The position numbers and the translations under genes were made by a program. The notes under the pieces are model-generated. The model saw only the letters and a program-made list of their open reading frames with translations. It was not told where the DNA came from and did not search any database. A stretch of 64,000 nt of DNA from Tidjanibacter sp. (GTDB taxonomy: Bacteria; Bacteroidota; Bacteroidia; Bacteroidales; Rikenellaceae), in assembly GCA_017466345.1 (NCBI GenBank), contig JAFTUI010000017.1:1-64000 (forward strand), given 5' to 3'. Shown here piece by piece: positions 42,150 to 51,780 of this stretch (position 1 is the stretch's first letter; each line of letters begins with the position of its first letter).

Positions 42150-42157
42150 CAAAGATA
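42150..42157 (-). promoter_or_regulatory. Promoter -7 element of the R-M operon
   Basis: On the minus strand TATCTTTG lies 49 nt upstream of the endonuclease start in a very AT-rich gap. No matching -33 box and no controller-protein operator are evident. Confidence 0.4.
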
Positions 42158-42263
42158 GTAAAATCTTTAATATAAATTTTGGAGAATAAAATATTACTCA
42201 AAAAACATAAGTTCTCAACCGATTTTTAATTACGGTAACTTATTGTAGATTACTACGTTTTAT

Positions 42264-43214
42264 TTATAATCCTTTGTGCGCCAAACGCCACGCCAATCGA
42301 TTGTAGAGTGCGTGAACTTGTGGGCGCAGGCTGCGGGGCACAAGCAGCAGCAGGCGCAGTTTCCAAAGTCCTCGGCGATAGTGACGGGTGTAGCCAAAGT
42401 CGCGCACCGTTCTACGCCCAAACTCCGTATCACCCTTTGCAGTGAGTGTCAGAGCCTTACCTATGGCGCACTTGGCAACAAACTCCGCCCTCCAAAAGTC
42501 CTCTTCGCGCGAAGGATAGGGTGGCTCGAAAAACGCAGTTAAGTCGTTGGGGCACCTCTCGGGCGTGTAGATAGCCCCCGAGCGGTTAGACGCCACCATA
42601 GAGTAGTTGCACAGCGCACGAGGCGAGAAGCAGACTTTGTAGCGGCTCGCCACTTTGAGCCACATCCATTGGTCGCCGCCCATCTTCATACCCTCGGGGA
42701 AGTCTCCCACCTCCTCCACAACGCTACGAGGCAGTACGGTTGCCGAGGGGATGGTAACATAATGAGTCATACTCTCCTTCCAGAAGTTCTCCACAATACC
42801 CCTCTCTTTGGGGCAGTTGCCACGCACCGTGCCCGTAGGACTTACAATATCGAAAGCCGTAGAGTAGATGCCGCAGTCGGGAAACTCGTCAATCATTGCT
42901 ACCATCTCCTCCAAAAATTCGGGCTTCCACTCGTCATCGGCATCTATGAGGGCAAACCACTCGCCGCGAGCCTCACTCATAGCCCTATTGCGTGCCGCGC
43001 ACTCGCCCGCATTGGGCTGGCGGATGAGCCTTACAAGTGGCGAGCCCAACTGCTCGACAATCTCGGCACTGCGGTCTGTGGAGCCATCATCGACCACCAC
43101 AATTTCCAAAGGCTGGTAGGTTTGAGCCAACACCGAACGCAGTGTTGCCCCAACCTCGTGCTCCTTGTTGTAGAGCGGCACGATGACCGAAAATGTGGGT
43201 TGCGTATTACTCAT
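42264..43214 (-). CDS. Glycosyltransferase family 2
   Basis: A 316-residue GT-A fold enzyme without membrane helices: FSVIVPLYNKEHEVGATLRSVLAQ, VVDDGSTDRSAEIV at ~40-50, PNAGECAARNRAMSEARGEWFALIDADDEW with the D-x-D-like ADD near 95. It would add a sugar to a surface polysaccharide. Its start overlaps the end of the licD-like gene by 8 nt, so the two act together. Base composition is back to the chromosome average, unlike the adjacent R-M genes. Confidence 0.92.
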   Translation of the reverse strand: MSNTQPTFSVIVPLYNKEHEVGATLRSVLAQTYQPLEIVVVDDGSTDRSAEIVEQLGSPLVRLIRQPNAGECAARNRAMSEARGEWFALIDADDEWKPEFLEEMVAMIDEFPDCGIYSTAFDIVSPTGTVRGNCPKERGIVENFWKESMTHYVTIPSATVLPRSVVEEVGDFPEGMKMGGDQWMWLKVASRYKVCFSPRALCNYSMVASNRSGAIYTPERCPNDLTAFFEPPYPSREEDFWRAEFVAKCAIGKALTLTAKGDTEFGRRTVRDFGYTRHYRRGLWKLRLLLLVPRSLRPQVHALYNRLAWRLAHKGL

Positions 43215-44064
43215 AGGTCTTGCCGTTTAGGGTATCGAACGAGAGCCGTAGAGGGGCGTGATTAACCCTCTGCTCCTCGGGAATATCTTTTATCAAGACG
43301 GGATAGTGATGGTGCAGGTAGCCCTCCAAGTCGCGCGGAACATTCACGCTAAGTCTGCCAAAAGGCATCCTTCGAGGATTGCGCAGCGACTCATACTCCG
43401 CCACATCCAATGGCAGGCGCACCACATTTGCCCTTTGGCACCTCTTGTCGCCATTGAACCATCCCATCTCCTTGCACATCTTGTGGTAGAGCCACTCGCG
43501 ACTCACAAGACGGTAGAGCACGCCCAGCACAAGGCGACTCAGGAGGCTCTTCTGGTAGTAGAGCGACTCTCGGCGTGGTATCTCGCCCCTTTTTTGCCAA
43601 TAGGGATAGAGGCTGAAAGCACTTATAAACCACGCGCTCTCGGCTCGGTGGAAACGCTCCAAGAGGTGGTTGTTGGGTATGCGGTCGAAGGGGAAGATGT
43701 CCACAAAGAAGCCGTGCGAGATGTCGAACCACTCAACACCCTTCTCCAAAAAGAGGGTATTGCGCTTGCGCACCTTAGCCCAATAGAACGGGGTGTTGGG
43801 GTCGGTAGTGAACTCCTGCAACTCGAACTCTTCGCCCAGCAGTGCGGGAGCCTCGCGCAAGAATTTGTTGTAGTCCTCGCGGAGCATACCGAAATCCACA
43901 TCGTCATCCCAGGGCAGTATATTCTGCCAAAAGTGCACGCCAATAGCCGTACCACCAATCGCAAAGGTCTTTACCCCCAAAAGGTAGCATACACGCTCGA
44001 TCTCTTCGATGATGTCGAAGAGTTCGGCGTGTATGCCACTAAGTATTTCGGGTGTATAGCGCAC
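43207..44064 (-). CDS. LicD family phosphotransferase
   Basis: A 285-residue LicD-type protein (PF04991): YLLGVKTFAIGGTAIGVHFWQNILPWDDDVDFGMLREDYNKF with the GGT and D-D-D-x-D metal-binding motif near residues 37-56, then FYWAKVRKRNTLFLEK and FFVDIFPFDRIP. LicD enzymes place phosphocholine or phosphosugar groups on cell-surface glycans. The start codon is GTG at 44064, as no ATG lies nearby; the frame continues upstream into trxB. Overlaps the GT2 gene by 8 nt. Confidence 0.9.
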   Translation of the reverse strand: MRYTPEILSGIHAELFDIIEEIERVCYLLGVKTFAIGGTAIGVHFWQNILPWDDDVDFGMLREDYNKFLREAPALLGEEFELQEFTTDPNTPFYWAKVRKRNTLFLEKGVEWFDISHGFFVDIFPFDRIPNNHLLERFHRAESAWFISAFSLYPYWQKRGEIPRRESLYYQKSLLSRLVLGVLYRLVSREWLYHKMCKEMGWFNGDKRCQRANVVRLPLDVAEYESLRNPRRMPFGRLSVNVPRDLEGYLHHHYPVLIKDIPEEQRVNHAPLRLSFDTLNGKTYE

Positions 44065-44090
44065 TTTGTGCAGATTTATGCGCCAAAAAC

Positions 44091-45017
44091 CTATTTCTGA
44101 GCCAAGAGGAAACGCTCGCAGTCCATAGCGGCAATAGCACCGCTACCTGCTGCCACGATACCCTGACGGTAGTGGGGGTCTTTAACATCGCCGGCAGCGA
44201 AGACACCCTCCACCGAGGTTTTGCTCGAAGCACCCTGGGTAACAATATAACCCTCCTCGTTCAGCTCCAACTGACCCGTAAAGAGTTTGGTCTGGGGAGC
44301 GTGACCAATGCCGAGGAAGAAGCCGTCAATGGCAATATCCTCGGTGTGACCATCGGCGTGGATGAGCCTTACGCCCGTAACGCCATTCTCATCGCCCAAA
44401 ATCTCCTGAGTGTTGCAGAGGTAGTGCACCTCGATGTTGGGGGTTGCCTCAACCCTCGCCTGCATAACCTTCGAGGCACGCATATAGTCCTTGCGGATAA
44501 TCATATGCACCTTGTTGCAGATGGATGCCAAGTAGGTAGCCTCCTCGCAAGCGGTGTCGCCCGCACCCACAACAGCCACATCTTTGCGGCGGTAGAAGAA
44601 GCCGTCACAAGTAGCACAAGCACTCACGCCCATACCGCGGAACTTAGCCTCGCTGGGCAGACCAAGATATTTGGCGGTAGCACCCGTAGCCACAATAACA
44701 GCCTCTGCCTCAATCTCGTCAGAGTCATTAACAACCACCTTGAAGGGGCGCTCCGAGAGGTCTATTTTGGTCACTACGCCACCCCTGATGTCGGCACCAA
44801 AGCGCAGAGCCTGACGGCGAATGTCGTCCATCATCTGGGGACCCTGAACGCCCTCGGGATAGCCGGGGAAGTTCTCCACTTCGGTAGTGGTGGTGAGCTG
44901 TCCACCGGGCTCAAAACCCTCATAGAGTACGGGAGCAAGGTTGGCACGCGAAGCGTAGATTGCAGCAGTGTATCCGGCAGGACCACCACCAATAATAAGG
45001 CATCTTACTTTTTCCAT
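44091..45017 (-). CDS. trxB: Thioredoxin-disulfide reductase
   Basis: A 308-residue low-molecular-weight thioredoxin reductase: FAD site GGGPAGYTAAIYASRA at the N-terminus, EGFEPGGQLTTTTEVENFPGYPEGVQGP, redox CATC motif near residue 136, NADPH site GAGDTACEEA, and FAAGDVKDPHYRQGIVAAGSGAIAA. It keeps thioredoxin reduced. Possible -7 box TATCTTTG on the minus strand at 45089-45096. Confidence 0.97.
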   Translation of the reverse strand: MEKVRCLIIGGGPAGYTAAIYASRANLAPVLYEGFEPGGQLTTTTEVENFPGYPEGVQGPQMMDDIRRQALRFGADIRGGVVTKIDLSERPFKVVVNDSDEIEAEAVIVATGATAKYLGLPSEAKFRGMGVSACATCDGFFYRRKDVAVVGAGDTACEEATYLASICNKVHMIIRKDYMRASKVMQARVEATPNIEVHYLCNTQEILGDENGVTGVRLIHADGHTEDIAIDGFFLGIGHAPQTKLFTGQLELNEEGYIVTQGASSKTSVEGVFAAGDVKDPHYRQGIVAAGSGAIAAMDCERFLLAQK

Positions 45018-45088
45018 TGTCTTTTGTCAGTTTATAGTTTTAGTTATTATTTATTGCTTTTTCATCCATTATTTTGCCATTCAACAGA

Positions 45089-45117
45089 CAAAGATAGTGA
45101 TTTATTTGCTACCTTTG
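45089..45117. promoter_or_regulatory. Divergent -7 elements of trxB and pepD
   Basis: CAAAGATA (minus-strand TATCTTTG) at 45089-45096 faces trxB, and TACCTTTG at 45110-45117 faces pepD. The two start regions are only about 20 nt apart, so the promoters overlap. Confidence 0.45.
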
Positions 45118-45165
45118 AAGTCGGAAAGATTTTTTTTGAACAACTAACGGAAAACTATACGGACA

Positions 45166-46617
45166 ATGAGCACACTTGGTCACCTTTCGCCCTCGCTTGT
45201 GTGGGGCATCTTTGAGGAGATTACGCGCGTACCACGCCCCTCGAAACACGAAGAAAAAATCATCGCCTACTTGGTGGACTTCGCCAAGCGTCACAACCTC
45301 CGCCACAAGGTAGACGGAGCTGGTAATGTGGTTATCTACAAGCCCGCAACTGCCGGCTACGAAAACCACCCTGCGGTGGTGTTGCAGAGCCACAGCGATA
45401 TGGTTTGCGAGAAGAACAGCGACACCGAGCACGACTTTATGGTCGATCCCATAGAGGCTTACATAGACGGCGAGTGGGTAAAGGCTAAGGGGACAACCCT
45501 CGGCGCCGACTGCGGTATCGGTATGGCTGCTGCCCTGGCGGTGTTGGTCGATGAGTCGCTCGCGCACCCTGCCATTGAGGCTCTCTTTACAGTGGACGAA
45601 GAGACAGGCCTCACGGGTGCCTTCAACCTCGCACCCGATATGCTCTCGGGCAAGTATCTGCTCAACCTCGACTCGGAGGATGAGGGCGAACTCTTCATTG
45701 GCTGTGCGGGTGGTGTGGATACTCTGGCAACATTCAACTATAAGAGCGAGCGTGCGCCCAAGGATTTTGCGTGGTTGCGCATCGAAATTGGCGGTCTTAA
45801 AGGCGGTCACTCGGGCGACAACATTGGCGATGGCTTGGGTAACTCCAACAAAATTATGGCTCGCCTATTGCAGTTTGGCGAGGAGCGCTATGGTTTAAGG
45901 CTCAGTGACTTCAATGGTGGTAACTTGCGTAACGCCATTCCTCGTGAGGCGTTCGCCATTGTGGGTGTTCCAACCACCAAAAAGGCTGCTTTTTTGCGCC
46001 TTGTGAAGGGCTTTGCAGCGGAGGTCGCCGCAGAGTTACAATATACCGACAGTGGTTTTTGGATGAGGACAGTGGAGTGCGACAAACCCGCGAAGGTGGT
46101 AGATGCCGACACTCAGCACCGCCTGCTCACAGCCATTGTGAGCGTGGCAAATGGTGTGCTGGCGATGAGTTTTGCAATGAAGGGACTTGTGGAGACCTCC
46201 ACAAACCTCGCATCGGTGAAATTCCTGCCCAAATGCCGCATCCAGGTTGTTACCTCACAACGCTCCTCGGTGGAGAGTTCCAAACGCTATGCAGCTCGTA
46301 CCGTAGAGGGTACCTTCCGCCTGGCGGGTGCTAAGGTTGTACACTCGGACGGCTACCCGGGCTGGGCTCCCAACCCCCAGAGCCATCTCTTGGATGTAGC
46401 AGTGGAGAAATACCGCCAGCTGTTTGGCAAAGAGCCCGTTGTGAGGGCCATCCACGCAGGCTTGGAGTGCGGCCTATTCCTCGAAAAATACCCTCACTTG
46501 GAGATGATCTCCTTTGGTCCTACTCTGCGTGGCGTGCACTCGCCCGATGAGCGCTTGGAGATTGCCACTGTGGATAAATTCTGGAAGCATTTGGTGGCGT
46601 TACTCGCCGCTCTATAA
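45166..46617 (+). CDS. pepD: Aminoacyl-histidine dipeptidase PepD
   Basis: A 483-residue M20 family dipeptidase: VWGIFEEITRVPRPSKHEEKI, LQSHSDMVCEKN with metal His near 76, KGTTLGADCGIGMAAALAVL, DEETGLTGAF with the catalytic Glu, and LNLDSEDEGELFIGCAGG; C-terminal HAGLECGLF and SFGPTLRGVHSPDERLEI. It hydrolyses Xaa-His and other dipeptides in the cytosol. Ends before a strong bidirectional terminator. Confidence 0.95.
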   Translation: MSTLGHLSPSLVWGIFEEITRVPRPSKHEEKIIAYLVDFAKRHNLRHKVDGAGNVVIYKPATAGYENHPAVVLQSHSDMVCEKNSDTEHDFMVDPIEAYIDGEWVKAKGTTLGADCGIGMAAALAVLVDESLAHPAIEALFTVDEETGLTGAFNLAPDMLSGKYLLNLDSEDEGELFIGCAGGVDTLATFNYKSERAPKDFAWLRIEIGGLKGGHSGDNIGDGLGNSNKIMARLLQFGEERYGLRLSDFNGGNLRNAIPREAFAIVGVPTTKKAAFLRLVKGFAAEVAAELQYTDSGFWMRTVECDKPAKVVDADTQHRLLTAIVSVANGVLAMSFAMKGLVETSTNLASVKFLPKCRIQVVTSQRSSVESSKRYAARTVEGTFRLAGAKVVHSDGYPGWAPNPQSHLLDVAVEKYRQLFGKEPVVRAIHAGLECGLFLEKYPHLEMISFGPTLRGVHSPDERLEIATVDKFWKHLVALLAAL

Positions 46618-46668
46618 GCCACACAGGACTTATAACGCCTATCGGAGAAATAATCGTTAGACGTTAGA

Positions 46669-46720
46669 CCGACACAAATAGAAAGGGCAACCTCGCGAGG
46701 TTGCCCTTTCTATTTGTCGG
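46669..46720. terminator. Bidirectional terminator
   Basis: A very long stem (CCGAC, bulge, CAAATAGAAAGGGCAACCTC and complement) with almost no loop (CGCG), between convergent pepD and the DUF5723 gene. A GTTAGAC heptad pair lies just upstream (about 46655-46670). Confidence 0.85.
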
Positions 46721-46721
46721 T

Positions 46722-48107
46722 TTAGAACATTCGGGGGCTCAAAGGTATCGAGAGTCCGAACGAGAGATTTACGGAGTTCTGATTCAGAGGGATTGGAATG
46801 GCACCACCCTTTGCAGTACCATACTTCGTAGCGATATAATCTACACCGAAGAAGAAGTTTATGAAGGTGGTGTGGGTGTTGAAGGCAAAGCCCAACACGC
46901 CCAACGAATTAACCCACGAGTAGGTTGTCGAGGCGGTCAGCCAGCGAGTAGGGCGGAAGGTTACAGCACCACCAATAGAGTTCCACTTGCGGTTCTCGTA
47001 GCTCTTGGTGTTCCAAAGTGCGCCCACACCAATCTTGTCGCCCAAGAAGTTATACTCCAAGCCCACAACGATAGAGGAGTGGAGATTGGTCTTACCATCG
47101 GAGGTGTCGGTGGTGGGGGTAAGTGTGATGTTTTCGGGCTGCTCGAAGATAACCTCGTTGGTGGCCAGATCGTAGCCTGAGAACGAGTATGCCACGTTGT
47201 CAATAGTTGCGCAGAACGAGTTGTTGGCACTCCAAGCGTTGAAGCCAAGGTCGTTGATGGCTGCCGAAAGGCGTATCTGCTCATCCTTGAACAACCACTC
47301 GATACCCGCATCAACAGCAAAACCGATACTCTTGATATTCGAGGGATTGAAGTTGTTGAAGTTAGTAACGTGCGAGAGGAACGAATCCATCGACACCTCG
47401 CCCTCAATCTCCTGGAAATTGTAGCCTGCGATGTTGGTTTTGAGCGAACCTGCCATCTCGGCACGATAGCTCTCCTCGCCAATCTCCACATTGAGTTTGT
47501 CAATCTTGGCACTGACGTGTGCAAGACCGAGCAACACTTTGGCGCGGAAGCCGAGTGTGAAGACATCCTGTACGGGGAAGGTGTAGCCCAAAGCAGCCTC
47601 AACAAAGTTGTTGCTCTCCAAGCCCATACCCGAAATGTTGTATGTGCCCTGCGAGAGGGTTTTCGTGAGGGCGAAGAAATCCTTGGGGATGTCGAAGTTG
47701 CTCTCAGAGCGCAGGCGGATACCTACCGACCAGAAGCCACCCTTGAAGTAGTTACCCATACCGAATATCTGGTCGTTCAGACCGAACTCAATGGCGTTCA
47801 CATCGGGCAGTTTTTTGAGAAACTCGTCTGCCGACACACTCTTGTGCATATATGTAACCACGCCATTACCCTCGCTATTGGGATAGAAGAAGTTGTCGGC
47901 ACTGAGGAAGTTGGTCTCCAACGAGGTGTAGAGACTTCCTGCAACGGGAATTGAAATGTAGCCCCTCAGAGGCGAGAGTGCAGGGTTCATCTCATAACGC
48001 TGTGTCGAGCCGTTCATAAAGTACGAGGTGCGGAGTTGTGCTGTTGCCGACTCTGCTGCAATCAGCATTGCTCCCACTGCCACTATTACACTAAATATCT
48101 TTTTCAT
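46722..48107 (-). CDS. DUF5723 family outer-membrane protein
   Basis: A 461-residue protein with signal peptide (cleavage near ATAQ, residue ~24). It begins LRTSYFMNGSTQRYEMNPALSPLRGYISIPVAGS, typical of DUF5723, and continues as a predicted beta-barrel (LGFRAKVLLGLAH, IGFAVDAGIEWLF, LRLSAAINDLGF-like segments, ending VNLSFGLSIPLSPRMF). Related to FadL-like/PorV-like barrels in layout; function unknown. The large lipoprotein gene lies upstream with a 73-nt gap and is probably cotranscribed. Confidence 0.85.
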   Translation of the reverse strand: MKKIFSVIVAVGAMLIAAESATAQLRTSYFMNGSTQRYEMNPALSPLRGYISIPVAGSLYTSLETNFLSADNFFYPNSEGNGVVTYMHKSVSADEFLKKLPDVNAIEFGLNDQIFGMGNYFKGGFWSVGIRLRSESNFDIPKDFFALTKTLSQGTYNISGMGLESNNFVEAALGYTFPVQDVFTLGFRAKVLLGLAHVSAKIDKLNVEIGEESYRAEMAGSLKTNIAGYNFQEIEGEVSMDSFLSHVTNFNNFNPSNIKSIGFAVDAGIEWLFKDEQIRLSAAINDLGFNAWSANNSFCATIDNVAYSFSGYDLATNEVIFEQPENITLTPTTDTSDGKTNLHSSIVVGLEYNFLGDKIGVGALWNTKSYENRKWNSIGGAVTFRPTRWLTASTTYSWVNSLGVLGFAFNTHTTFINFFFGVDYIATKYGTAKGGAIPIPLNQNSVNLSFGLSIPLSPRMF

Positions 48108-48180
48108 AATTGTAATCTTCTCTAATTTACAAATGTTCTCTCTTTCTTAATTTGAAGCATTTACTTTATGCCTAAATACT

Positions 48181-50613
48181 CTACTCAGCGGGGTTTTCGG
48201 ACTCGTTGGGTTCGGGTTGCTCTGGCTGGTTGGGCTCGGGCTTCTCCTCTTCGGGTAAGAGTGTGCCCAAATCAATGGTTATACCCTCTTCGAGCAACAG
48301 CGAGAGTTTGGCAGAGATATACTGCTCGGGGCGCAAGCCGCCACCGGCAAGTGTGGTGCCGTGGAGTGTGCAACGTACCTTCTTGGTGCGAGCAATCTGG
48401 GCAAAGGGAGTAGGTTTACTGCTCTCTGCCGAAGGAGTCTCAATGTTCAGCACTACATCGCACTCGGAGAGTTTGGGCTCTGCGCTGGTTGAACCTGCAA
48501 TCGCGCCTTTGGTGGAGGAGGTAACGCACTCAATGGGTGCATCGTTTTCATCGAGCAACTCCACATCCATTGTAAGGTCAATGGGAAGGGTGCTCTCCGA
48601 AGCCACCTTAACGGTAATGTTCTCCACAAGGATGTCGATATCGGCAAGCGCCGAGAGATCTACATCCTCCAACATTACGGTGTAGTCGATGGAGCCGTCT
48701 TTCTCGGTGTCGAACTTGAAGGCTGCCTCCACAGCGTAATCCACCGTGAAGGTGTACTCGTCTTTGAGTTCGAGTATGTGTGAACTATCTTTGTTTGTCT
48801 CCGCCTCAAATTCTACTACAATTTTGTCGGGCAACGCAGTAATGAGGTCGGTAAGACCCTCCACAACGGTCACGCCCTCGGCGCGCGAAGCGTCACCGGC
48901 AAGAAGTATGTTGGTGGTGGCAGCGGGGAGAATCTGGATGTCGGCAGAAACGACTTCTCCTGCCTCCTCGCCCTTGTATGGGGTGAGTAGGATGGTTGCG
49001 TCAATACCAACACCAATTGGGTTGTCAACCGTCACGCTCAGCAGTGGCGACTCAATGTTGAGGTCCATCTCCAAACCTTTGAGTGCGGAGGTGAAATCTC
49101 CCAAAGGAATCTCCTGTTTGGGCATCATCTGGCTCAAATCGGGGTCGATAAGTCCCTCAACCTCCTTAATGGCAATGTCATCAAGAGTAACGGTGGGCAC
49201 TATCGAAATGTTCTGAGGCGAATTGCTGATGTGTAGCGGAGTGTTTGCTGCAATGGCAACCGTAGCATTCAATCCTATTGCGCTGTCGAGCGAGAGGTTG
49301 CCATCTACAATGTCGAGCGACTTGATGCCATTGATTTTAAGATTAATGATGTGGTTGTCGTTGTTGTTGCTTACTATCAACTTGTCGGCGGGAGTAAGTT
49401 TGCCATCGTTGTAGTTCCAACCCTGAGGAGTCTCAATGTCGAGGAATGTGGGCAGGGTAATCTCTACATCGCGCAGTTCGAGAGCATCTACGGGTGCACC
49501 TGCAAGCGCAATCTCCACGTTGAACTCGGGACTCAAAGTGTTGTCGTTGGCATTGCAAATAGTAAGGCGGTCGATGCGTTTTACAAGGTCGGGCACTGCT
49601 ATGCTCTTCTCAATCTGCTCCTCGAACTCGAAGCTATGAGTAATCTCGTTTACTATGATGGTGGCGTCCGAAACGGTAGGCGTTACGTTCATCTCCACAT
49701 AGGGCGAAACAACCGAAATCTCACCGGGCTGTATTTCAACAGTGGCGTCCAGTGCGAAAGTGACGTCTTCGGTGATGGTAACCATATTGTTCTCATCGAG
49801 CGTGAGGTGGTCGAGCACAACCTTCTCCAAAATGATGTCGAAGACAATGTGACTGCCCGTGAAGGTGTAGTTCTTAATCTCGAAATGGTTGTTGGTTTCG
49901 GAGCCGGTGCCGGGCTTGATGTCTATGTAGTCATAGAGTGGGTCGCTGGGCACTTTGTTTATAACAAAACCTGCTGGAAGCTCGAAGTAGAGGCTGTTGA
50001 TTTTGCAATTTTTGGTTACGCCAGCCAAACCTCCGAGGTCGAACTGTACATCCAAAATCGAGCCATTGCCATCGGTGCCAAAAGTCACCTCCTCCAACGA
50101 TGCCACCTGAGCGGGAAGTTCAATCGAAAAACTCTCCTCGAAAGTGTGGGGCTCGTATTGCATAGGCAGTTGTTCAACACCCAGCATATCAATTAACGGC
50201 TGTGTTAGCGTCATACCACCCGAAAGACCACCGGGAATATCGAGGTCTTTTTTGCCGTAGAAGTTTGCGATGGAGGTGTGAAATCCCTCGAAGAGAGACT
50301 CCTCTATGGGATCGATAGCGGGTGTAAGACCTGTAATGGGATCGAGGGCACCTACTTCAACATTGAATGTAAGTGGTCCCTCTTCGGGGCGATAACTAAA
50401 ACCATAGAAGCCATCCTCACCGGTTCCCAACTCTGCATCTTTCAGCAGGTCGCCTACGGTAATTTTGCCTGTTGTGCCCAGAGGTACGCTAATACCCTCG
50501 GCATCGCCAACGGTCACTTCGAGCGACACTTTGTCGAAGTTGTAGTCGGTGCTACACGCTGCTATAAGCAGTGGCAACACGCAAAGTGTTAAGGTGCGAA
50601 AGAGTTGTTTCAT
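48181..50613 (-). CDS. Large lipoprotein, function unknown
   Basis: An 810-residue lipoprotein starting at the ATG at 50613 (MKQLFRTLTLCVLPLLIAAC, Cys20). Almost entirely beta-rich, with several repeat-like stretches (LPTFLDIETPQGWNYNDGKL, ISVPLGTTGKITVGDLL, NLSLDSAIGLNATVAIAANTPL) and acidic segments; C-terminal tail is Pro/Glu/Asn-rich (EEEKPEPNQPEQPEP). No catalytic motif. It precedes the DUF5723 gene in the same direction, a pairing that suggests a shared envelope role. Reading from 50697 would add a non-signal N-terminus and is rejected. Confidence 0.75.
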   Translation of the reverse strand: MKQLFRTLTLCVLPLLIAACSTDYNFDKVSLEVTVGDAEGISVPLGTTGKITVGDLLKDAELGTGEDGFYGFSYRPEEGPLTFNVEVGALDPITGLTPAIDPIEESLFEGFHTSIANFYGKKDLDIPGGLSGGMTLTQPLIDMLGVEQLPMQYEPHTFEESFSIELPAQVASLEEVTFGTDGNGSILDVQFDLGGLAGVTKNCKINSLYFELPAGFVINKVPSDPLYDYIDIKPGTGSETNNHFEIKNYTFTGSHIVFDIILEKVVLDHLTLDENNMVTITEDVTFALDATVEIQPGEISVVSPYVEMNVTPTVSDATIIVNEITHSFEFEEQIEKSIAVPDLVKRIDRLTICNANDNTLSPEFNVEIALAGAPVDALELRDVEITLPTFLDIETPQGWNYNDGKLTPADKLIVSNNNDNHIINLKINGIKSLDIVDGNLSLDSAIGLNATVAIAANTPLHISNSPQNISIVPTVTLDDIAIKEVEGLIDPDLSQMMPKQEIPLGDFTSALKGLEMDLNIESPLLSVTVDNPIGVGIDATILLTPYKGEEAGEVVSADIQILPAATTNILLAGDASRAEGVTVVEGLTDLITALPDKIVVEFEAETNKDSSHILELKDEYTFTVDYAVEAAFKFDTEKDGSIDYTVMLEDVDLSALADIDILVENITVKVASESTLPIDLTMDVELLDENDAPIECVTSSTKGAIAGSTSAEPKLSECDVVLNIETPSAESSKPTPFAQIARTKKVRCTLHGTTLAGGGLRPEQYISAKLSLLLEEGITIDLGTLLPEEEKPEPNQPEQPEPNESENPAE

Positions 50614-50784
50614 AACGCAAAAATGTTTTTTATGTTTATTTGTTAATTTCTCGTGTTCGGTGGGTATAATCCGACAAATTTGGGATAAATATAGCATTTT
50701 TTTTCGAGATTGTACCGCCTATATATAAAAAAATAGGTAAAAACATCATTTTACCTACTCTTTCTGTCACTAACCGAAGCCCTC

Positions 50785-51702
50785 CTACCTGACTTTTGGG
50801 GTGGGTAGGGCGTCTATGATTTTGTGGAGTTGGTGGGTGTTGATGTGGGTGTAGATTTCGGTTGTCATAATGTTGGAGTGCCCCAAAAGCTCCTGCACCT
50901 GACGAATATCCGCACCACCCTCCAAGAGGTGGCTGGCAAAACTATGGCGTAGGGTGTGGGGCGAGATGCTCTTCTTTATTCCCGCAAACCTTGCGGCCCT
51001 CTCCACAACATTGAATACAGCCATACGACTCAGAGCTTTTCCACCGCGCTGATTGATGAAAATGTGGTCGGCGGAAAGCTCCGTTACGAGTTCGTGACGC
51101 ACTGCGTAGTATGCCACAAGGCGCGATATGGCTTCGGGGCTCATAGGAACAAGTCGCATCTTGCGCCCCTTACCAACAACCCTCACAAAGCCCTCTTCGA
51201 GGGAGATGTCGGAGGTGTGTAGCGAGGTTAGCTCCGACACCCTCAGACCACACGAGTAGAGCATCTCCAAGATGGCACTATCTCGCTTTCCTGCTGTGGT
51301 AGAGGTGTCTATGGTTGCCAACATTGCATCAATCTCCTCGGTAGAGAGTGTGTCTGGAAGACTCCTGCCACTCTTGGGTGCAGAGATGTGTTCGGTGGGA
51401 GATGAGGAGATTATGCGTTCGGTTATAAGGTGCTTGAAAAAACTCCTCAGTGCGCAGAGTGTGCGTGCTTGGGTGGTGGGGGTGGTGCGCCTCTCGTAGA
51501 GAGTTACCATATATCCCTCAATATCCTCGCGCCTTACCTCCGAGGGCGACATTGGAGCCACGGAGTGGAGCAGCCAATCGGCAAAGTCGCGCACATTGTG
51601 GGTGTATGCATCAATAGTGTTGCGCGAAAGCCCCCTTTCGAGAGCCATCGTACGCACCCATTGCTCAATGAGCCTTTCCCACTCTTTCGCTACTATCTGC
51701 AT
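50785..51702 (-). CDS. xerD: Site-specific tyrosine recombinase XerD
   Basis: A 305-residue tyrosine recombinase: N-terminal SAM-like core-binding domain (LSRNTIDAYTHNVRDFADWL), catalytic Arg in MLYSCGLRVSEL, Lys region VVGKGRKMRLVPM, HTLRHSFASHLLEGGADIRQVQELLGHSNIMTTEIYTHI with the HxxR, His and nucleophilic Tyr. Length and sequence fit chromosomal XerD, which resolves chromosome dimers at dif, rather than a transposon integrase. No dif site was recognised in the window. Confidence 0.9.
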   Translation of the reverse strand: MQIVAKEWERLIEQWVRTMALERGLSRNTIDAYTHNVRDFADWLLHSVAPMSPSEVRREDIEGYMVTLYERRTTPTTQARTLCALRSFFKHLITERIISSSPTEHISAPKSGRSLPDTLSTEEIDAMLATIDTSTTAGKRDSAILEMLYSCGLRVSELTSLHTSDISLEEGFVRVVGKGRKMRLVPMSPEAISRLVAYYAVRHELVTELSADHIFINQRGGKALSRMAVFNVVERAARFAGIKKSISPHTLRHSFASHLLEGGADIRQVQELLGHSNIMTTEIYTHINTHQLHKIIDALPTPKVR

Positions 51703-51743
51703 AAAAACTCACTTAGAGAGGGTAAAATTAGCAATTTCTTTTG

Positions 51744-51751
51744 TACTTTTG
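51744..51751 (+). promoter_or_regulatory. Promoter -7 element of nadB
   Basis: TACTTTTG 30 nt upstream of the nadB start, in the divergent gap with xerD. No convincing -33 box. Confidence 0.4.
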
Positions 51752-51780
51752 CCACGCAGGCGAGATAAATTGCTTAGAAA

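Noticed and set aside
44052-45215. 387-codon open frame antisense to trxB
   Set aside because: Covers trxB in reverse and runs into pepD; no protein features.
50785-51702. Integrase of a mobile element
   Set aside because: Sequence and length fit housekeeping XerD, and neighbours are core genes with no attachment-site repeats.
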